From an uncultured Bacilli bacterium (lineage in GTDB: Bacteria > Bacillota_I > Bacilli_A > RF39 > UBA660): a stretch of 9,112 nt of DNA. A program made the translations under genes and the position numbers. Shown in pieces: positions 5,497-9,112 of this stretch (position 1 is the first letter of the stretch; each line of letters opens with the position of its first letter). The notes beneath the pieces were generated by a model that saw only the letters and a program-made list of their open reading frames with translations, made no database searches and was not told the origin of the DNA. The DNA lies in contig CALVVC010000042.1 in assembly GCA_944363755.1 (NCBI GenBank), positions 1 through 9,112 of the forward strand. The letters are read 5' to 3'.

Positions 5497-5994
5497 GTGA
5501 TTATATTGAAAATATATATTATAGGACCACCTGCATCAGGTAAAACAACTTTAAGTAAAGTATTAAGTAAGAAATATAATATAGAAAGCTATGAACTAGA
5601 TAAATTAGTTTTTGACGATGATAATAATCATATTAGAAGAAGTAATGAAACTATTAGTAAGATGTTTAATGATATTTTATCTAAAGATTCTTTTATAATA
5701 GAAGATGTAGGAAGAAGTAAATTTTTTAAAGGATTAGAAAAATGTGATAAGATATATTATATAAGTTTAAAAAAATATGAAGTTTATAAAAGAGTTATTA
5801 AAAGGTGGTTTAATCAAAGAAAAGGTAAGGAAAAGTATAATTATCCCCCAACACTTGCCCAGTTAATAGATATGTTTAGAGTTGCTAACAGTTATTATAA
5901 AAAAGAAAAGGGGAAGTTAGATTATCTAAATAAGTTTAAAGATAAAGTTATTTATTTAGATAAAGACAAATTAAATGAATTAGAAAATAGATAA
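5497..5994 (+). CDS. P-loop kinase, adenylate-kinase/FlaR-like fold
   Basis: The 165-residue protein has a nucleotide-binding loop GPPASGKTT at 10-18, a hydrophobic first strand, an LDKL segment (34-37) where small kinases hold the acceptor, IIEDVGR (67-73) as the Walker B region, and a basic lid-like stretch KRWFNQRKGKEK (102-113). This arrangement resembles AAA_17/adenylate-kinase-like proteins annotated as FlaR or topology modulation protein; the real phosphoryl acceptor is unknown. No ATG fits: GTG 5497 is only three bases from AGGAAG (5488-5493), while TTG 5506 is twelve bases from it and would give the natural-looking start MKIYIIGPP. I keep GTG as the outer boundary. Its stop codon overlaps the ribosome-binding site of the next gene, so the two form an operon. 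Confidence 0.8.
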   Translation: MIILKIYIIGPPASGKTTLSKVLSKKYNIESYELDKLVFDDDNNHIRRSNETISKMFNDILSKDSFIIEDVGRSKFFKGLEKCDKIYYISLKKYEVYKRVIKRWFNQRKGKEKYNYPPTLAQLIDMFRVANSYYKKEKGKLDYLNKFKDKVIYLDKDKLNELENR

Positions 5995-6007
5995 GGAGTA
6001 GATCGTT

Positions 6008-6481
6008 ATGTCATTAGAAAATGCTAAAGAACATTTAAAAAAATATGGATTAGATAATAAGATAAAAGAATTTGATGTATCAAGTGCTACAGTTAAAGAA
6101 GCATCACTTGCTCTAAATTGCAATGAAGCTGAAATTGCTAAGACTTTATCATTTTTAGTTAATGATAAGCCTATATTAATAGTAACAGCAGGCAATAGAA
6201 AAATAGATAATGCTAAATATAAAAGTAAATTTATGGAGAAAGCTAAAATGATTAAAGCTTTTGAAGTAGAATCTCTTATAGGTCATAAAGTAGGTGGAGT
6301 ATGTCCTTTTGGAGTAAATAATGATGTAGATATATATTTAGATATATCTTTAAAAGATTTTGATATTGTTTATCCTGCTTGTGGTAGTAGTAACAGTGCT
6401 ATTCCTCTTACACTTAAAGAATTAGAAGAAGCTTCTAACTATAAAGAATGGATAGATGTATGTAAAATAATAGAAAAATAG
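6008..6481 (+). CDS. YbaK/EbsC-family aminoacyl-tRNA deacylase
   Basis: The 157-residue protein matches the YbaK/ProRS-associated domain, whose members remove wrongly attached amino acids (for example Cys or Ala from tRNA-Pro) in the cytoplasm. Visible features are the conserved EIAKTLSFL segment with Lys45 at the usual catalytic lysine position, ILIVTAGNRKID (57-68), the glycine-rich motif GHKVGGVCPFG (92-102) and the late motif ACGSSNSAIPLT (124-135). The length is normal for a free-standing member. AAGGAG (5993-5998) overlaps the stop of the kinase gene nine bases before this ATG, indicating coupled translation. The exact mischarged tRNA is not predictable by eye. The stop codon lies inside the stem of a shared terminator. 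Confidence 0.9.
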   Translation: MSLENAKEHLKKYGLDNKIKEFDVSSATVKEASLALNCNEAEIAKTLSFLVNDKPILIVTAGNRKIDNAKYKSKFMEKAKMIKAFEVESLIGHKVGGVCPFGVNNDVDIYLDISLKDFDIVYPACGSSNSAIPLTLKELEEASNYKEWIDVCKIIEK

Positions 6482-6503
6482 TAGTTAATGTACTACTATT
6501 TTT
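6474..6503. terminator. Bidirectional terminator between convergent genes
   Basis: AAAAATAGTAGT (6474-6485) and ACTACTATTTTT (6492-6503) form a perfect 12-bp stem with a six-base loop. Runs of T on the outer side in both directions allow it to serve both the deacylase operon and the minus-strand zinc-ribbon gene. Confidence 0.8.
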
Positions 6504-6748
6504 TACTCTCCAAACATCTCAAATATTTCACTCATAAAAGATTCTCTTTTATGTTTTTTAGGTTTATCTTCATGATGTTTTGAATCTTCTTTAACTTCTT
6601 TCTTTATATAATTATCTTCTTTTTCCATAATTTTTTCAAGTTCTCCACGATCTAACCAGATACCACGACATTCTGGACAGTAGTCTATTTCGACACCGCT
6701 TCTTTCACTCATTAATAGAGTAACATCTTTACAAACTGGACATTTCAT
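6503..6748 (-). CDS. Small zinc-ribbon (zf-TFIIB type) protein
   Basis: The 81-residue protein opens with a zinc ribbon: CPVC (Cys3, Cys6) and CPEC (Cys24, Cys27), followed by RGIWLDRGELEKI (28-40), which is the signature of the zf-TFIIB domain. The rest (41-81) is a very charged, His/Lys/Glu-rich tail ending in a short amphipathic segment (FMSEIFEMFG). Such small bacterial proteins are common and have no established role; zinc binding is the only supported property. I choose ATG 6748, six bases after AAGGAAG (6761-6755). The in-frame ATG at 6754 directly touches that site. It is a single-gene unit with its own promoter, convergent with the deacylase and divergent from the GNAT-like gene. Confidence 0.87.
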   Translation of the reverse strand: MKCPVCKDVTLLMSERSGVEIDYCPECRGIWLDRGELEKIMEKEDNYIKKEVKEDSKHHEDKPKKHKRESFMSEIFEMFGE

Positions 6749-6772
6749 AAACATCTTCCTTTCTTTTTATTT

Positions 6773-6801
6773 ATTATAACTTATGATAAATTTATAGTAA
6801 A
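6773..6801 (-). promoter_or_regulatory. Promoter of the zinc-ribbon gene
   Basis: On the minus strand TTTACT (6801-6796), a 17-base spacer and a perfect TATAAT (6778-6773) are present. The start near 6766 leaves a leader of about 18 nt. Confidence 0.6.
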
Positions 6802-6823
6802 TAAAAATATTATACTATATAAT
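6795..6823 (+). promoter_or_regulatory. Weak divergent promoter for the GNAT-like gene
   Basis: TATAAT at 6818-6823 is good, but the base block 17 positions upstream (TAGTAA) is a poor -35. The candidate overlaps the divergent promoter's -35 on the other strand. The start would be near 6830, just before the GGAAAG site (6835-6840). Confidence 0.4.
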
Positions 6824-6847
6824 TAAAGAGTAAAGGAAAGTGATAAG

Positions 6848-7135
6848 ATGTTTGAAGTAGAATCTAATAGAACTATATATGTAGATGATAAAGGTAATAT
6901 TTTAGGAGAAGTAGATTATCCTTATATTTCTTCTAATGTTGTAGAAGTTAATCATACTTTTGTTGATATAAGTTTAAGAGGAAAGGGTATTGCAAGTCTT
7001 CTTTTAACCCATGCTTTTAATTATTTTAAAGAAAATAATATTAAAGTAAAAGTTACTTGCTCTTATGCTATTAAATGGCTTAATAATCATAAAGAATATT
7101 CTAATCTAGTCATTGATTTAGTTAATATTTCATAA
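6848..7135 (+). CDS. Small GNAT-like acetyltransferase (Acetyltransf_CG/NATD1 type)
   Basis: At 95 residues this is the size of the minimal GNAT proteins of the Acetyltransf_CG group (YjdJ/NATD1-like), which keep only the acetyl-CoA core. The order of motifs fits: strand pair ILGEVDYPYI (18-27), NHTFVDISLRGKGIASLL (35-52) containing the RGKGIA acetyl-CoA loop (44-49), then KVKVTCSYAIKWLNNHKEY (66-84) with Cys71 in the position of the conserved cysteine. The protein is cytoplasmic. The acceptor is not known even for characterised relatives. The ATG is supported by GGAAAG seven bases upstream. No terminator follows, so the thioredoxin-like gene 41 bases downstream may share its transcript. Confidence 0.85.
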   Translation: MFEVESNRTIYVDDKGNILGEVDYPYISSNVVEVNHTFVDISLRGKGIASLLLTHAFNYFKENNIKVKVTCSYAIKWLNNHKEYSNLVIDLVNIS

Positions 7136-7153
7136 TTAGCCCAAAATTTTCCC

Positions 7154-7194
7154 ATAATCTTCCTTTATATTAGAAAATGAAAGGAGGAGATTAT
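7154..7194 (+). promoter_or_regulatory. RBS-covering hairpin before the thioredoxin-like gene
   Basis: ATAATCTTCCTTT (7154-7166) can pair with AAAGGA-GG-AGATTAT (7180-7194): 13 pairs with two bulged G and a 13-base loop. It covers most of the strong AAAGGAGG site (7180-7187) and stops one base before the presumed start codon. No T-run follows, so it is not a terminator. A TATATT box at 7166-7171 overlaps the left arm; if it is a real -10 box, the RNA would lack that arm and the hairpin. Confidence 0.5.
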
Positions 7195-7434
7195 ATCGTA
7201 AATATAAAAGTAATAGGATCAAATTGTAGTAATGGTATGAAAATATTAAAAAACTTATCTCGTGTAGAACGTGAACTTGATATGAAATTTAATATTGAAA
7301 AAATAGATTCTACTTATAAGAAGAAGTATAACATAAATGTTATTCCTGCTTTAATAATAGAAGATAAAGTTATATCTACTGGTAATGTTTTAACTGATAA
7401 AGAAATAAAACATTATATTAAAGAACTTGTATAG
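7177..7434 (+). CDS. Thioredoxin-like small protein (MTH895/Thioredoxin_3 type)
   Basis: The product is 85 residues from the first ATG. It has the fold markers of small thioredoxin-like proteins: strand IKVIG, an active-site loop beginning with Cys17, helix, strand FNIEKID, the cis-proline segment VIPALIIEDK (Pro57) and a closing GNVLTDKEIKHYI helix. The usual CxxC is C-S-N-G, so the second cysteine is missing and it cannot form the standard internal disulfide; a monothiol or non-redox role is possible. The start is doubtful. ATG 7177 has no ribosome-binding site in front of it, while AAAGGAGG (7180-7187) lies just after it and points, at seven bases, to an ATC codon at 7195 that would give M-V-N-I-K-V-I-G. 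I report the ATG as the outer limit. The gene ends at a bidirectional terminator. Confidence 0.8.
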   Translation: MKGGDYIVNIKVIGSNCSNGMKILKNLSRVERELDMKFNIEKIDSTYKKKYNINVIPALIIEDKVISTGNVLTDKEIKHYIKELV

Positions 7435-7467
7435 AAAAGAACTCTAGAATTTGTTTAGAGTTCTTTT
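7435..7467. terminator. Bidirectional terminator between thioredoxin-like and permease genes
   Basis: AAAAGAACTCTA (7435-7446) and TAGAGTTCTTTT (7456-7467) form a perfect 12-bp stem with a nine-base loop. The A/T ends provide a U-tract in either direction, and the stop codons of both convergent genes touch or abut it. Confidence 0.8.
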
Positions 7468-9112
7468 ACTTATTAAGAATAGCATCTATAGGTTTAATTT
7501 TAGTAATCTTACTTAAAGATATAATTGTAATAATTATAGATATAATAATAGTATATATAAACATTAGAATTGGTACTAATGGATTTGTTACGATGCCATT
7601 TAAGATATAAGTTTTATCTCCAAATAGGGAATTATTTAATAAATTAATTGCAATAAACCAAAGAATAATAGAAATTATATAAGCTATAACACCTACAATA
7701 ATACTTTCATATAAAAATATTTTAATAATATCGTTTTTATTTGTACCTAAAGCCCTAAGTATTCCTATTTGTTTTTTAGAATAGGAAATAGATATATAAA
7801 TAAAGTTAGAGAATAATAATATTGTAAATAAAGCAAAGACCAAAGTTATTATATTAATGTACTTAGCAAGAAAAGTATAAATAGTATTTATATATTCTAA
7901 ATCTTCTTGATGAGGTAATGTTAAATAATAATATGTTCCACTTTTATTGTAAGTTGTTTCATAGGTATTAATAATCTTTTTTAATTCGTTAAAATTATTC
8001 TCATACACCCTATAACTTTCCAAATCTTTATTAGAAGATTTATTTAATATTTCTTCTATATAATCATTACTAATATAAATTTTATTATCAAGACTAATAC
8101 CAACTACTTTTAAATCTTCTCTTGTATAATTTCCATTTAAACTTACACTTATATTAACGTATAGATTATCAAGACTATTATTATTAGAAATATATGAGTT
8201 AGTAAAATTAGTTATTAAAATATTATAATTATCATTCATATTTTCAACTAAATAATTATTTAGTTCCTCATTAAATTTAGAATCTATTTCTCTAAACATA
8301 TCTAAAGAAATAATTATTTCTTTATTATTAAGATTATCAATATTATTAATTAATAAAGAAGTATTAGAATCATATTTAGAAACTCCATTAAAGTATACAT
8401 CTTTTCTAGATATAGTAAAATCATTAAGAAAAGCATTTATATCATTATTTAAAACTACATTATCTATAAAACCATTTACATAGATTAAATAGTCATCATT
8501 TTTATTATTATCAACAATTCCTGTAATTATAACATTATTGTTTCCTAGTTTTATTTTTTTACCACTGCTAATTAATTCATCAATTGAATCTGGTTTATAT
8601 ATTTCATTATTACTATCTAATATACCATGATGACATATATATATAGCTACATTTTTATGAACCATTATCTCATTACTATTAGATGGAATTTGACCTTTAT
8701 AATTTCCTATTATTCTTTTATCATTAACGTCTATAAACATAAACCACATAGGTAAATGATTAAGATATTCATCTTTTTCTACATATTCCCCATAAGTAAA
8801 AGTTAATAGTCTATTATTATTGTAAAGTTGATATGTTGGATTAAATTCACTTTTAATATTTTTCTTTAAAATATTTATATCTTCTTCAGTAATAGGAAGA
8901 GGCATAGAAGAACCAGTTGGTTCAACTTTTATTTTACTAACATCAAATACGTATTCTTCATTATCTCTCATAACTCCTGCCATGAAATCTCCTTTATTAT
9001 AAAGAAAAGAGTTAACAGATATTCCCATAAAGACTAGGGATATCATAGTTAAAATAACTGTAAAAAATAGTTTAACTTTATTACTTTTTAGTGATGTAAA
9101 AGCAAAGTGTAG
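7466..9112 (-). CDS. FtsX-type ABC transporter permease, C-terminal part (5' end outside window)
   Basis: The frame stays open from the ATG at 9046 to the window edge and the extra 22 codons (LHFAFTSLKSNKVKLFFTV...) complete a first membrane span. The gene therefore begins beyond base 9112, and 548 codons are visible. Order: membrane span (about 13-37), a large external domain of about 370 residues rich in Asn, then three spans near 414-440, 462-490 and 510-534. Between the first two of these is the cytoplasmic FtsX/MacB motif KKQIGILRALGTNKNDIIKI, and the C-terminus ITKIKPIDAIL is also typical. Such permeases couple an ATPase to extracytoplasmic work (antimicrobial peptide sensing or export, lipoprotein or wall processes). 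The segment before the first span resembles ATPase-permease fusions of Firmicutes, so an ATPase domain may lie outside the window; this is inference. Confidence 0.88.
   Translation of the reverse strand, partial: LHFAFTSLKSNKVKLFFTVILTMISLVFMGISVNSFLYNKGDFMAGVMRDNEEYVFDVSKIKVEPTGSSMPLPITEEDINILKKNIKSEFNPTYQLYNNNRLLTFTYGEYVEKDEYLNHLPMWFMFIDVNDKRIIGNYKGQIPSNSNEIMVHKNVAIYICHHGILDSNNEIYKPDSIDELISSGKKIKLGNNNVIITGIVDNNKNDDYLIYVNGFIDNVVLNNDINAFLNDFTISRKDVYFNGVSKYDSNTSLLINNIDNLNNKEIIISLDMFREIDSKFNEELNNYLVENMNDNYNILITNFTNSYISNNNSLDNLYVNISVSLNGNYTREDLKVVGISLDNKIYISNDYIEEILNKSSNKDLESYRVYENNFNELKKIINTYETTYNKSGTYYYLTLPHQEDLEYINTIYTFLAKYINIITLVFALFTILLFSNFIYISISYSKKQIGILRALGTNKNDIIKIFLYESIIVGVIAYIISIILWFIAINLLNNSLFGDKTYILNGIVTNPLVPILMFIYTIIISIIITIISLSKITKIKPIDAILNK

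Noticed and set aside
5980..6195. A 71-codon minus-strand ORF
   Set aside because: It is entirely antisense to the start of the deacylase gene, has no ribosome-binding site evidence and no recognisable motif; it is a shadow frame.
1..9112. Mycoplasma-type genetic code (TGA = Trp)
   Set aside because: All genes are full length under the standard code, every Trp codon is TGG, and no in-frame TGA is seen.

Overview
The window is strongly AT-rich bacterial DNA. Genes are closely packed on both strands, have Shine-Dalgarno sites of the AGGAGG type and sigma-A-like promoters (TTGAAA/TATAAT class), and are separated by intrinsic terminators. All Trp codons read as TGG and no in-frame TGA appears in any gene, so the standard bacterial code fits. 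The gene families (ABC-F, NatAB-like exporter, YbaK/EbsC, zf-TFIIB, FtsX-type permease) and base composition suggest a low-GC Firmicute, perhaps one of the uncultured gut Bacilli/Mollicutes-related lineages. Placing it more precisely is inference.

Layout on the + strand: the 3' part of an unrecognised gene (2-733), an ABC-F ATPase (761-2383), then a flavin-reductase-like protein with its own promoter (2435-3007). A 480-base stretch (3008-3489) follows that has no conventional gene but is dense in structure. Next come a two-gene ABC exporter operon of NatA/NatB type (3490-4245 and 4238-5377) closed by a strong terminator, and a P-loop kinase coupled to a YbaK/EbsC-family deacylase (5497-5994, 6008-6481). 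The deacylase converges on a small zinc-ribbon protein on the minus strand (6503-6748). A small GNAT-like protein (6848-7135) and a thioredoxin-like protein (7177-7434) follow on the + strand. They converge on the 3' part of a large FtsX-type permease on the minus strand (7466-9112) that runs off the right end.

The most interesting part is 3031-3358, which reads as a candidate type I toxin-antitoxin locus. A minus-strand promoter (3330-3358) drives an RNA of about 235 nt encoding a 22-residue, almost purely Leu/Ile/Val peptide (3183-3251). The RNA ends at an intrinsic terminator (3088-3130). A convergent + strand promoter with the same 11-base sequence around its -10 box (3031-3059) drives an RNA of about 120 nt (3066-3184) that covers the 3' untranslated part of the toxin RNA. 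The predicted toxin RNA has a 5' end that can pair with its own 3' end over 28 of 29 positions, two of them G.U wobbles. Its ribosome-binding site is held in a 10-bp hairpin that shares four bases with that long-range helix. A short overlapping leader frame is also present. These are design features of hok/sok, fst and bsrG/txpA-type systems, but I do not recognise this sequence as a known family.

A second unusual signal is the thioredoxin-like gene. Its only strong Shine-Dalgarno lies downstream of the first ATG, inside a 13-bp hairpin, and points to an ATC codon. Several genes here appear to have extremely short leaders, with the predicted transcript start falling on or just before the ribosome-binding site.
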